64,000 bases of DNA from positions 1,865,001 through 1,929,000 of the forward strand of contig NC_054690.1 in the NCBI RefSeq assembly GCF_011074885.1, read 5' to 3'. This stretch comes from Brettanomyces bruxellensis (lineage: Eukaryota > Ascomycota > Pichiomycetes > Pichiales > Pichiaceae). The notes under the pieces are model-generated. The model was not told the DNA's origin and did no database searches. It worked only from the letters and a program-made list of their open reading frames with translations. The translations under genes were made by a program, and so were the position numbers. Of the stretch, positions 1-11,325 are shown one piece after another; position 1 is the stretch's first letter; the number at the start of each line of letters is the position of its first letter.

Positions 1-901
1 ATTCGTTAGAAACTCGTTAATTCGTTATCAATCCATATTTCGAAGCGAAGTATCAGTCATAAGACACTCAGGGCAGAGACACCACTATATATATCTGTCC
101 TGACTACAGTAAATTTCCTGCACAACGATTCCCAGACCAGAAAATGCAGCCACCATTTTCCTTTGTTTTCCTAGATGAATAATGCCACCGAATCAGGTGA
201 TTCTGCACATTCTGAAACTTGCTGCAGCAACAATGATCAATGATCTTTTATTCGTCAATAATTGATCCCGTAATACCTACGCCTAGTGGGGTAACTATTC
301 CCGTTTCCCGGCCGAGTCTTAGGATCCCGTCGGAACTTCCCGAGCACTGCGCTCAGTTCGACCCCAGCTCCGGGAACCTATAGTTAACCTGACATTGCCG
401 AATAAAGCCGTCAGATCCAAGATCCACCGTTCGTTGACTTGACCATGCCGGCCAAAGCCAAATGCGTAAAAACTCATTTGTCAATTTTATCAACCAACTT
501 GCGCTGGCTGATCAAACTAAATTGATCACTGTAACAAGCTCCCTTAATCGAACTAGCAACCTAATTCTCATAAGTTAGCTTGCTCGATTTTCTTCAAAGA
601 TCAAACCATGCCGGATAAAGCCAGCACGATTTTCTCTCATCGATTTCCCCAACGCTTCGACCAATATCGACGCGTCTATCGACCAATTCAGAAAATCAAG
701 TTTCTGCTCAGTTTTTCCTCGCGGTCAAAACTATCGCGGTCTCATCGTTCTGCTCTACTGTAAATTTTACTTCCAAGCTTATGTTTACAACTAAGTATAC
801 TTTTGTTGTATGAGGTATTTTTATTTCAGAACATTGTTCGTTCTTGTTACTATATACCTTTACAAGCATACTTAGCTGATCACATATCTTCAACTTCAAC
901 A
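1..901 (+). mobile_element. LTR of family C (copy C1), cut by window edge
   Basis: This is the right-hand part of a long LTR-like repeat that recurs at 7655-8519, 10343-11325, 23141-24000 and, inverted, at 13656-14774. The family begins TGATAAATTT and ends CTTCAACA, so it has the TG...CA ends of an LTR. Full length is about 980 bp, judged from copy C3. Only the 3' part of this copy lies inside the window. No coding sequence is evident. An inverted repeat pairs 305-311 with 370-376. Which internal element it belongs to is not shown. Confidence 0.75.
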
Positions 902-1062
902 CTCATCGTTCTGCTCTACTGTAAACGTTACTTCAAGCTTATGTCTCACAACTAAGTATACTTTTATCTTCAGGTATTTTTATTTCAAAACTAAATACGT
1001 TCTTATTATTTTCTACCTTTACAAGCATACTTAGGTGATCACATATCTTCAACTTCAACCGA
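902..1062 (+). repeat. Tandem duplication of the 3' end of LTR C1
   Basis: Directly after the end of C1, the sequence from the 'catcgttctgctctactgta' block through the 'tatcttcaacttcaac' end is repeated with about 10% changes and small indels. The first copy is roughly 741-900 and the second roughly 903-1062. It looks like an old partial LTR duplication or the end of a second LTR. Confidence 0.6.
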
Positions 1063-2217
1063 ATTTCTCAGTTTTTAGCTCATATTGTCTTTGTCCCCTA
1101 AGCAAACTTTTTAGAAATATTTCTTTCATGGATCTTAATAATTTAGAAAAAAGAAGAAATCCTTTTACCATGGTAATATTTTTACCAAATGGGATTGAAA
1201 TATAGCCACAAGGTAATTTCATTGAGAAAATGGAGAAGAAAAATAAATAGTAAAGGGATTTTCTAGAACTTTAAAAAAAGTGCTTTTGACGCTATTTATT
1301 CACAACGGTATAACATAAAATGAAATAGGATATATGTTAATTCTTAGTTCGATGTGCAGATAAGGATAAGGACAGTCAAATGCTAAACTTTATTCGTTTA
1401 TTGAATGAAGAAAAAAAAATTTTGTAGTGTCAAAATTTCCTTATGTTTATTTTAGGGTTACTCCACTCACTCACTCTGTCTTTATAAAAATTACAAATTT
1501 CGTAAATGTTTATATGCTAGTATAGCTACTGCACAGTGCATATTGCTTCCATGAAATTATTTTTTCAGATTTATTCTCTAAGCTGAGATCAAATCCATGA
1601 AATTTAGAGCATATTACAGAACGATATCCAAATGATTAGCAGGAGAGGAGGGGGATTTTGTTATTTTCTTTGATGCACACGAGTTCTCGATTTACCCTAC
1701 CTCACTCATCCCTTTTCCAAGTCTTTTAGTATCAAACGCTTGAAGAAAGTGTTTTCAGCATATTCCAATTTGAATAAAAAAGTGTTTAAAGTATAACATA
1801 CACCCATAACGACATAACTTTGAACAAGTGTGTTGAACCCAAAATGAGTTATTGATTACGTTAACTACTAGTAACAATGGAAGACTAGTCAGGATCGATC
1901 CAGATATAAAGGTAAAGGATTAATTAACAACCAAACACTGAACGAAACCTTATTTTCACAAATTGATAATTTAACTTAAACTTTTGAGAAGGTAAAGAAA
2001 GAATTAATTATCTATAGTAACACATAATACTCTTATATGCTTTTTATATAATATTATATTTAAATAAATTATTATTTAACACTTTAATTGTTGGTATATA
2101 AAATATTAAATATAATCATATATATATATCCATATATATTACATTATATTTAATAAATAGTATGAAATATAAAATATCAAAAAAAATAAGGGAATTAAAA
2201 GATTAATATATAAATAT
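1063..2217. other. AT-rich intergenic stretch
   Basis: I see no plausible coding region, RNA gene or recognisable LTR here. The right half (about 2010-2215) is extremely AT-rich, with many TATATA runs. It may be decayed retrotransposon sequence, but nothing visible proves this. Confidence 0.5.
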
Positions 2218-2478
2218 TGTAATAGTTTACTTAATTGGTTTAAGTGTGACACCGATTACTTTATGAATTTTTTGTTATAACTAGTATTGAGTGTTTTTAA
2301 GGCTAAAGAAAGGAAAAGTATAAAAGTAAAATGAACCAAGTAAGAAGGTAAAAAGAGCAGGATAAAAAAGGGGAATGCACATGTTTAAATACCTTTGATC
2401 CTTATGAGCGAGGTTTTCTTGGGCATAAACAAGGCAGGGCAGCTTTATGTAGACGCGACTCTCGACGCATCTATTACA
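2218..2478 (+). mobile_element. Solo LTR, family F (copy F1)
   Basis: This 261-bp repeat starts TGTAATAG and ends CTATTACA, so its termini form an 8-bp inverted repeat. It is flanked on both sides by the 5-mer AATAT (2213-2217 and 2479-2483), a target-site duplication. A second copy lies inverted at 22257-22516 with its own duplication. The 5-bp duplication and TG...CA ends fit a solo LTR better than a DNA transposon. A TATA-like AGTATAAAAG lies inside it. Confidence 0.8.
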
Positions 2479-3443
2479 AATATATATATTTATATATATA
2501 TAAAGGGCAAATTAGAGGGAATTCCTATCATAAGAAATAAGAAATTATAATAGGACAATCACCTAGCTAAATCCCACCTAATCAGTTCGTTTAATCTCAA
2601 GTAACTTTAAGCGTTGTAAACTTATTGTTCTTTGCCTTGACGCCTTTTATCCTTTTCTTCCTTCGGATATATATATATATATTACTAGGTTCTCACACGA
2701 AAGTGTGAGCCTCCTCAGCTATAAGAAAACGATAAAATATAAAATTTAGAATCCGCAATGTAAAATTCTTCTCTGAGAATAAATTCTCATCTCAGAATTT
2801 CTCCACATATTGTTTATGCACACTATATGTGTCCCCCGATGCGCCCAACATACCTTATTAGTAAGCATAATCATTACTGACCAATCCAGTAAAAAAAATC
2901 GGATTTGACTACTATTTCTAATTAGAGACGCCTCTGCTTATAAGGCATTATTCGTTACGTCATCATAAGCCTAGCTGCTAATACCTATGACTAGAACAAC
3001 TTTCAGAAAAAAAAGCACTCATACGAGGAAAGTCAACATACGTGATGTGACAAATTTCCGTTAAACTCTGAGTATCAGAAAAAATGTTTTAGGACTCAAT
3101 ATATGTTTATACTAATATCACATATCTTCAACTCCAACATATACCTATACCTATCAATATGCTAATTGAAAATTACAAGGCTTTATCGTGAACATATTTA
3201 TCCGATTATGCATTCTTCATTGAACCAAATAATCACGAATAGTCCCGTCTTTTTAATTATTTTAGCGGAAAATAATCTTAAATTTTAAGGGAACTTTTAA
3301 TTAAAAGGTTTCATACTGAGATTCTACCATGATGAATAATTAATTTGAATATATTAATTCAAAATTTTCTTTAATATATTATAACCTTAATATCCAAAAC
3401 ATTACAAGAATAATATCATAATCACCTACCTACTAAGAATCTA
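2479..3443. other. Intergenic stretch with TA repeats and a decayed repeat
   Basis: There is no supportable gene. A TATATA microsatellite follows LTR F1 (about 2482-2503) and another lies at about 2668-2681. The segment around 3010-3055 (A-run, CACTCATACGAGG, then GATGTGACAA) resembles 21225-21285, and the AT-rich sequence after each is loosely alike. This suggests an old dispersed repeat. Confidence 0.45.
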
Positions 3444-4002
3444 TGTCAAAGTATATAAATCCCGTGTGACATTTGTATCTGCTTAATTGCTCACATATCT
3501 CTGTGCCGTAGCACTACCGAGCACGCAGATGCCCAAGGTTATGAACGGGATTGGCCATATAGTTCGGATATAGAAAAGACTTCTGTTGCATAGAATGACC
3601 CCCATAACAAAATAGGGTCCTTACGAACACGTTTGTAATCCAGCGAGAACCCGAAGGTTACTCTTGGTTTCAGCTGAAGGATCACTTCAAGATGGATTTC
3701 CTTATATGAATATGTATTGCAAATTACACAATAAAGTCGTCGTCCCTTCTAAGAGACACATAGTATATAAGGAAAAAGTAGTACATACATATAAGAGATA
3801 TTTTTCCACAGAAGTGGAATAGGTCATTCTCAGCCGAAAGTAGATTAGGGAGAAATTTATTTCACAGGAAAAATTTCCCCGCGAATTATTTCTTATATCT
3901 GTCTGAACATTAATTTGATCCACATATTATAAATCAAATACCAGTTGAACCTTTATGCGTTATTAACATATGAAACATTATTGTAACTCATAGGTTCCGA
4001 CA
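3444..4002 (-). mobile_element. Solo LTR, family B (copy B1)
   Basis: This is a 559-bp repeat with TGTC...GACA ends, oriented on the minus strand. It is flanked by identical 5-mers ATCTA (3439-3443 and 4003-4007), a clean target-site duplication for a solo LTR. It is nearly identical to B2 (4412-4970), also 559 bp, and to the LTR at 62096-62655, which precedes a gag ORF. A 73-codon open frame inside it lacks an ATG start and is not called as a gene. Confidence 0.9.
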
Positions 4003-4411
4003 ATCTACAAACGGAAACACCGAGTATACCATATAAATAATATGATTATTATTTTTTACTTTTTATTTTCAATTCAAACGAAGATTTAATTGTTCTGCTA
4101 GCGTTTATGAATTTTACAGCTAAGTGTATATGTCCAATGGAAATGTCTTCCGTAGAAAAGCATGGAAGGTTTGCCCAAAATGACTCGGATTCAGGATCCT
4201 TCATATATCACTTTAAAATCTCTCTAATTAATCTACACGGAAGTCGCCAGTGATTTGGGGTGGGGGACTGATTTATTCTCCTTTGGCTCATAGAATATTC
4301 CATTATTTATTTCTCCAAATTTGAAATATGAGTATTAGTGAAGTACCGTTCTGTTTCTTTGTTTCAATATCACCAGAAGAAACCGTAGATCCTTACAAAT
4401 ACGTTTCATGG
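4003..4411. other. Spacer between two family-B LTRs, possible gypsy 5' remnant
   Basis: No intact gene is present. Because LTR B2 inserted at CATGG, the sequence just left of 4412 was once joined to the gypsy pol relic that starts after 4970. In the pol frame the last roughly 25 codons before B2 are open, then a stop appears. So the 5' part of the gypsy element (protease/gag side) is decayed or missing here. Confidence 0.4.
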
Positions 4412-4970
4412 TGTCAGAGTATATAAATCCCGTGTGACATTTGTATCTACTTAATTGCTCACATATCTCTGTGCCGTAGCACTACCGAGCGCGCAGATGC
4501 CCAAGGTTATGAACGGGATTGGCCATATAGTTCGGATATAGAAAAGACTTCTGTTGCATAGAATGACCCCCATAACAAAATAGGGTCCTTACGAACACGT
4601 TTGTAATCCAGCGAGAACCCGAAGGTTACTCTTGGTTTCAGCTGAAGGTTCACTTCAAGATGGATTTCCTTATATGAATATGTATTGCAAATTACACAAT
4701 AAAGTCGTCCTCCCTTCTAAGAGACACATAGTATATAAGGAAAAAGTAGTACATACATATAAGAGATATTTTTCCGCAGAAGTGGAATAGGTCATTCTCA
4801 GCCGAAAGTAGATTAGGAAGAAATTTATTTCACAGGAAAAATTTCCCCGCGAATTATTTCTTCTATCTGTCTGAACATTAATTTGATTCACATATTATAA
4901 ATCAAATACCAGTTGAACCTTTATGCGTTATTAACATATGAAACATTATTATAACTCATAGGTTCCGACA
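4412..4970 (-). mobile_element. Solo LTR, family B (copy B2), inserted in gypsy relic
   Basis: This is a 559-bp LTR with TGTC...GACA ends and a CATGG target duplication (4407-4411 and 4971-4975). It lies only 409 bp from B1 in the same orientation and differs from it at only a few positions. It interrupts the 5' side of a Ty3/gypsy pol remnant, so it is younger than that remnant. Confidence 0.9.
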
Positions 4971-4971
4971 C

Positions 4972-7654
4972 ATGGCAATCTCTATTCAAATTTTGTCTCT
5001 GTCTCATCCTAAACTAAATCTTTGCAGCACGAACAAAACCTTTTGTGGTTTAGTGTCGGAAATTCATTCGAATGAGAGTTCTTTTAATTTTTCAGCATGG
5101 CTTTTAATTCTGCCTAGAATGAAGAATATGATAATCTTGGGAAAACCATCACTTTTCAAATTGAACTACGAGTTACAGCCACCAAACAAAGAATGCTTCA
5201 CTATTGAAGGACACAAATATTACTTTGAGTTCACTGATGCAAAAGGTGCCTATAAACTGATGGGATTACCAAATAATTCATTGTTACAACAGCTTAAAGG
5301 TACATATCCTGCAGTCTTTACTCCAAAGATTCCCACATCCAATACATCAAACTTTACCTACAAGGTTATCTTGAGGAATTATCCTTACAACAAAGTGAAG
5401 CCATATCCAACAAATGCATTACAGACCGAGGCGATTAGGATTTTTGTTGAAGAAGCAGTAACAAACCATATAATGGAGGAACAAGCAGATGATAATGAAT
5501 TGATCCCACCCGCTCCAGTTTTTCCTGTAGTGCAGAAGGACAAAACACGTGTTGTCACCGATTTTCGTCGCATAAACGAGCATTTGGTTTATCAAAATTT
5601 CCCGATACTGCTAGTCCAATGTTTACTCCAGTCATTAGCAACATTTCGTTACTTTACGACAATTGACTTAAAGATGGCATACTACCATGTTCATTTGGAT
5701 CCAACTGGAGATCAAATTGGAGTTTGCACCACATTTGGAAACGATCGTTTCACCAGACTACCATTTGGACTCGCAAGTTCATCTGCTATTTTCACTCGCT
5801 TTATCAAGAAGCTATTGAGACATCTACAAAAAAGAGGAAACGTATATGTGGATAATTATATCGATGACATAATCATTGCTACCCTTACTCTTGATGAGCA
5901 ACACAGAGTCGTTAAGCAAGTTTTCCAATTATTGGACAAGTTTCAGCTTAGAATATCACAGAAGAAGCTTAAACTTATTCAGGAAAAGGTGAATTTTTTT
6001 GGTTATGTTATTTCAGATGGAAAGTACTACCCCGATCTAACAAAGGTTGAAGCTCTTGATCATTGGTCTACACCACACACGATCAAACAATGGGAGTCAT
6101 TTTTGGGTTTCATTAATTACTTGAGAAATTTTATTCCAAACTGTTCTCTTCTTTTGAAACCAATGTATGATCATATGACCAAGATGAAGAAGGCGAGGAA
6201 GGCTATACCACCCCCTAGTGAAATAATCACATCTTTTGAAACTGTGAAAAGTTTGCTTAAGCGTTGCACAGGATTACAGATTTCTAATCCTGAAATGCCA
6301 TTGATCATATTTTGTGACGCCTCTCAGTTAGGTGTAGGTGCAGTGCTAATGCAACAAGAAGGTGAAAATGGATCATATGTCCCTATTGCTTTTTACCCGC
6401 AGATCTTTCTCACCAACCCAGCAGCGCTATTCCACATTGGAAAGAGAATTACTCGCAATAATTACAACATTAACGCAAAACATAATTTTCTTAACGCATG
6501 ATGTGACCTTATTCACTGACCATCAAGCTTTACTTAGTTTGAACAACCAAGATTGTAAGCTTAGTTTTCGAGTTTTAAAATTTGCAGAGATTATTAGTTC
6601 TTACGACATCAAATTGAGGCATATGAAGGGCCAAAGGAATATTAGCGATTTTATCAGCTGTTATAGCATTGACAAACAACCAGAGCTTAATGAAAACGAG
6701 CTCCTTGAGATGGCTGCTGTTCCTGTTAATATTGGATCTCCATCTTTCTTAAGAATTCCTAACGTTGAGGATCTTGAATCACTTGACCCTGAGCTTAAAG
6801 GGCTTTTTGCATTACATGATGAGGACGAAGATGAGGGAAACTCCATAAGCAACACAGACGATGAACAGTCCCTTATAGACGACGAAGATAACAGGCGCCC
6901 TATAAGAAGAGTCGAGAATATATCATTGAATGATCTTGAATTAATCAAGAGGACATTGAAGAAGGGGAAAATACACAATTTTCCGAGTTGTCTTAAGGAA
7001 ATCACTCAAGATTTTGTGTTAAGAAATGGTAATTTATGCTACATGCCCGACAATCATACATTATTGAAGGTTGTCTCAGTTGAAGAGATTGCTGCATTAT
7101 GTCAGACTGAACATGAGAAGTTCCATGGATCTCCTAGACTTCTAATACAGATCATAACACAAGGAAAAGGCTGGTTTAATCCCCATGCAAAGTTGATAGC
7201 AATGGATACCGTACGAAACTGTACAAAGTGTGACCTATTCAAACGATTTCAAGATCTTGAAGGGAACATTGATTCGGTGAAAATTGTCGAACCATTTTCA
7301 GTATGGCACTTAGATTTCATTGGTCCAATACCAGTCTGCGGAGGGCGGAAGCTGCAAACATGTATTACACGCGGTTGAATACACCACTGGCCTATGTTTA
7401 GGTTTGCCAGCCACTGCAGTATCAGCAAGACCTGTGCTACAACTCATATCCACTATATATTCTATTTTACAACCACCAAAGGAAATTGTTTCAGATAATG
7501 CTACCGTTTTTAATGGTATTATAGTTGAAACGATAAAGAAGGCTTTCGGTTTCGATTGGAAACATACTAGTGCATATCTATCATCCAAGAGCAAACGCAA
7601 AGGTAGAGAAGGTGAATCATCTTATCAAGGAAATATTAAAACGGATAACGCCCG
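4972..7654 (+). pseudogene. Broken Ty3/gypsy-type pol (protease end, RT, RNase H, integrase)
   Basis: This is a retrotransposon polyprotein in three to four frames. The first open frame (to 6501) holds a protease-like tail, then reverse transcriptase with an LPFGL motif and YIDD at 5857-5868, then the start of RNase H. Frame changes near 6394 to an open frame (to 7378) with SPTQQRYSTLERE, the rest of RNase H and an HHCC-type integrase finger (TKCDLF). The integrase core WHLDFIG is near 7300, then the frame changes near 7345. VSDNA follows, then a third break near 7578. The catalytic D, D and E are all visible, but split between frames. The order RT-RH-IN marks it as gypsy-type. The 3' end is cut by LTR C2 at 7655. 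No gag is visible. It is dead as a gene. Confidence 0.88.
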
Positions 7655-8519
7655 TGATAAATTTGCCCTCCTCAAATTTTCCTTTATTGAGTCGTGTTAC
7701 CTGTGCTATATACTATTATATAACGTGTCCTCAGATAACTTAAGCTTGTCAATACTTAAGTGCTTTGTATCAAATATAGTCTTGTAAGATCACTAACAAA
7801 AATCAACAATTCTTGTAGAAACAGTTAATTTTCTTGTTAATTCGTTAACTCGTTAGAAACTCGTTAATTCGTTATTAATCCATATTTCAAAGCGAAGTAT
7901 CAGTCATAAGACACTCAGGGCAGAGACACTACTATATATATCTGTCCTGACTACAGTAAATTTCCTGCACAACGATTCCCAGACCAGAAAATGCAGCCAC
8001 CATTTTCCTTTGTTTTCCCAGACGAACAATGCCTCCGAATCAGGTGACTCTGCACATTCTGAAACTTGCTGCAGCAACAATGATCAATAATCTTTTATTC
8101 GTCAATAATTGATCCCGTAATACCTACGCCTAGTGGGGTAACTATTCCCGTTTCCCGGCCGAGTCTTAGGATCCCGTCGGAACTTCCCGAGCACTGCGCT
8201 CAGTTCGACCTCAGCTCCGGGAACCCATAGTTAACCTGACATTGCCGAATAAAGCCGTCAGATGCAAGATCCACCGTTCGTTGACTTGACCATGCCGGCC
8301 AAAGCCAAATGCGTAGAAACTCATTTGTCAATTTTATCAACCAACTTGCGCTGGCTGATCAAACTAAATTGATCACTGTAACAAGCTCCCTTAATCGAAC
8401 TAGCAACCTAATTCTCATAAGTTAGCTTGCTCGATTTTCTTCAAATATCAAACCATGCCGGATAAAGCCAGCACGATTTTCTCTCATCGATTTCCCCAAC
8501 GCTTCGACCAACTTCAACA
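7655..8519 (+). mobile_element. LTR family C (copy C2) with internal deletion
   Basis: It begins TGATAAATTTGCC and ends ACTTCAACA. Relative to C1 and C3 it lacks about 230 bp near its 3' end (the sequence jumps from CGACCA to ACTTCAACA). It starts exactly where the gypsy integrase frame stops, so it either inserted in that pol or is a 3' LTR after a deletion. No target duplication is visible (GCCCG versus AAATT). Hairpin arms lie at 8152-8158 and 8217-8223. Confidence 0.75.
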
Positions 8520-8950
8520 AATTTCTGTCAATTGGTCTGTTAAAATTCGAGTTTTCAAATTTCTTTGAGGATTCTTTTTCTGGTGGATTCAGTTTGAAGA
8601 TTTTCATTGTTTTTAACACGACATGATTCACTGGGAGTACTGGACGATAAAAAATATGTCTCCAGATTTTAATCAACTCTTGGAATGAAAATCGCCAATT
8701 GAAAAAAGTTGCTAGCACTAACTGGCATGTTCACGATAATTGATTTTCAAAATTATTTCTTCAAACCCAAGGATATTTTAGCTCGAAAAGGGAGAAGTGA
8801 AGCGTAAGTACTGAATTCGGGGAGAGATTTTGTTGTGGGTGTGTCTCACTATCAGGACTTTATAATTTAGCGTCTCCATTAGTTTCCTGACTAAACTTAT
8901 TTGTACTTGCAAAATCACTCCTTTGATAATTCCACATTCAATGTCCTGTG
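8520..8950. repeat. Decayed dispersed repeat (family E fragment) and spacer
   Basis: Around 8630-8790 there is a block containing ATATGTCTCCAGATTTT that recurs, diverged, at about 14800-14935 (same strand); a shorter relative (TTAGTGCTAAC) is near 23060. The minus strand of this block is open for about 98 codons. The conservation suggests a piece of a retrotransposon coding region, but I cannot name it. The rest (8800-8950) holds nothing recognisable. Confidence 0.35.
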
Positions 8951-9502
8951 TGTCCGAACCTATGAGTATAATAATGTTTTATATGTTAATAGCGCTTAAA
9001 GGTTCAACCGGTATTTGATTTATAATATGTGAATCAAATTAATGTTCAGACATATTTATATAGGAAATAATTTCTTAATTTCTCCCTAATCTACTTTCGG
9101 CTGAGAATGACATATTCCACTTCTGTGGAAAAATATCTCTTATATGTATGTACGCACTACTTTTTCTTTATATACTACGCGTCTCTTAAAAGGGACGACG
9201 ACTTTATTGTGTAATTGGCAATACATATTCATATAAAGAAATACATCTTGAAGTGAAGTGAACCTTTAGCTGACACCAAGAGTAACCTTCGGGTTCTTGC
9301 TGGATTACAAACGTGTTCGTAAGGACCCCCCTATTTTGTTATAGGGGTCGTTCAAAGCAACAAAAGTCTTTTCTATATCTTAACTATATGGTCAATCACA
9401 TTCATAACCTTGAACATCTGCGCGCTCAGTAGAGTTACGGCACAGAGATATGTGAGCAATTAAGTAGATACAAATGCCACACGGGATTTATATACTCTGA
9501 CA
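8951..9502 (+). mobile_element. LTR family B (copy B3), diverged
   Basis: It starts TGTCCGAACC and ends ACTCTGACA, and aligns end to end with the 559-bp family B in plus orientation, with many changes and indels. It abuts a fragment of LTR D (9503-9603) whose missing left part should lie on the other side of B3. The flanking 5-mers do not match (CTGTG versus CAATC), which suggests a rearrangement or deletion after insertion into a D copy. Confidence 0.75.
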
Positions 9503-9603
9503 CAATCTATCTCAAAAGGCGGTAATGCTACTGCCGAAACAAGTCAGGCTCCCTTTGTAGAGCAAAATACGACTTATTCGGACGCGAATTCTATAACTCA
9601 ACA
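9503..9603 (+). mobile_element. 3' fragment of LTR family D (copy D3)
   Basis: The stretch with AAAAGGCGGTAATGCTACTG through TATAACTCAACA matches the last 100 bp of LTR D1 (14115-14622). It is truncated on its left by LTR B3. It retains part of the Gag-like reading frame of family D. Confidence 0.7.
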
Positions 9604-10342
9604 GATACGTGGTATAATTCTAACAAAACTTAGATATCCCTTTTTCATAAATGTCATTCCGTATGCTCTTGTTAGAATTTCTAAGAATCCCTTAAATCCA
9701 ACACTAAACCCGCTTTTTTTAGCCACAAATTTTTACCGAATTGTGGAAGTGTGGTTAATGGTGTGTGTCTGCAGTTGTTTCCTTTTTTTCAAAAATTAAA
9801 TGGAACTCGAGCCCACCCACACCTCTTATGGAAGATATAGGGGATAAACAATGTAGGATAAACAGTCTCTTTTAAAAAAACTATATTGACAACATTGATA
9901 TTTTAAGAACTCACCTTTAGACCTACAAAAGCCTTGTTTGATATTAGTTAATTGATGTTGTTTTGATGATTCTATGGTATAGATATATCTCATTGCGAAC
10001 AAATCTGGATAAAATACGTATAACTTTACTCTTAAAACTGATTTAATTACGTAAAAGGTGACATATGCTCACTTAGAAGTTCATTCGTTCACTTGATTTA
10101 CACCCCGCCCCCCATTTTCGAAAAAAAAAAACTATTACCAGTTAAAGCCCAGAGTCCCTCAATTCTAAGGAATTCCGATCACGTGATTCAACAAATTCGA
10201 AAAATAACTTCCTGCCCATTTTTCACCGATCTTGCTTAGATAACTTCCAAATCTTATGTTTACGCACAACTAAGTGTACTCTGTGACCTTTATTTGCATT
10301 TCAAAACAAAATTTATTTGTTATTTTTTTAACTTTACAGATG
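9604..10342. other. Intergenic stretch with a relic of LTR C end
   Basis: No gene is supportable. The last part (about 10245-10340), with CTTATGTTTACG and AACTAAGTGTACTCTG, is a diverged copy of the 3' end of LTR C lying just left of a full C copy. The remainder (9604-10230) shows no recognisable structure apart from a short poly-A run near 10121. Confidence 0.45.
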
Positions 10343-11325
10343 TGATAAATTTACCCTCCTCAAATTTTCCTTTATTGAGTCGTGTTACCAGTGATATCTA
10401 TATACTGCTATATAACGTGTCCTCAGATAACTTAAGATTGTCAATACTTAAGTGCTTTGTATCAAAAATCAGCAATTCTTGTAGAAACAGTTAATTTTCT
10501 TGTTAATTCGTTTACTCGTTAGAAACTCGTTAATTCGTTTTCAATCCTTATTTCAAAGCGAAGTATCAGTCATAAGACACTCAGGGCAGAGACACTACTT
10601 ACTATATATATCTGTCCTGACTACAGTAAATTTCCTGCACAACGATTCCCAGACCAGAAAATGCAGCCACCATTTTCCTTTGTTTTCCCAGATGAATAAT
10701 GCCACCGAATCAGGTGATTCTGCACATTCTGAAACTTGCTGCAGCCACAATGATCAATGATCTTTTATTCGTCAATAATTGATCCCGTAATACCTACGCC
10801 TAGTGGGGTAACTATTCCCGTTTCCCAGCCGAGTCTTAGGACCCCGTCGGAACTTCTCGAGCACTGCGCTCTCTGTTCAACCTCAGTTCTGGGAACACAT
10901 AGTTAACCTGGCAAATAACGCCAAATACGTAAAAAACGCATTTGTTAGTTTAATCAACCAACTTGCGCTGGCCGATCAAACCAAATTGATCATTGTAACT
11001 AGCAACCTAAATCTCATAAGTAAGCTTGCTCAATTGTAGTCCAAAGATCGAACCATGCCGGATAAAGCCAGCATGATGATTTTCTCTTATCGATTTCTCC
11101 ACGCTTCGATCAATTCAGAAAATCAAGTTTCCGCTCAGTTTTTCTTCGCCATCAAAAACTATCGCGGTCTCATCGTTCTGCTCTACTGTAAATTTTACTT
11201 TCAAGCTTATGTTTACAACTAAGTATACTTTTATCTTCAGGTATTTTTTTTAGAACTAAATACGTTCTTGTTATTTTCTACATTTACAAGCACACTTAGA
11301 TAATCACATATCTTCAACTTCAACA
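10343..11325 (+). mobile_element. LTR family C (copy C3), full length
   Basis: This is the most complete plus-strand copy: 983 bp from TGATAAATTT to TTCAACA. It lacks about 75 bp present in C1, C2 and C4 (between AACCTG and CCAAAT). The inverted repeat arms are 10822-10828 and 10889-10895 and carry a paired base change relative to C1. No matching flanking 5-mers are seen, so it may be a recombined or old solo LTR. Confidence 0.75.

Noticed and set aside
2218..2478. Family F as a DNA transposon (MITE)
   Set aside because: Rejected as first choice because TG...CA ends with 5-bp duplications match LTR behaviour in this locus; kept as an alternative.
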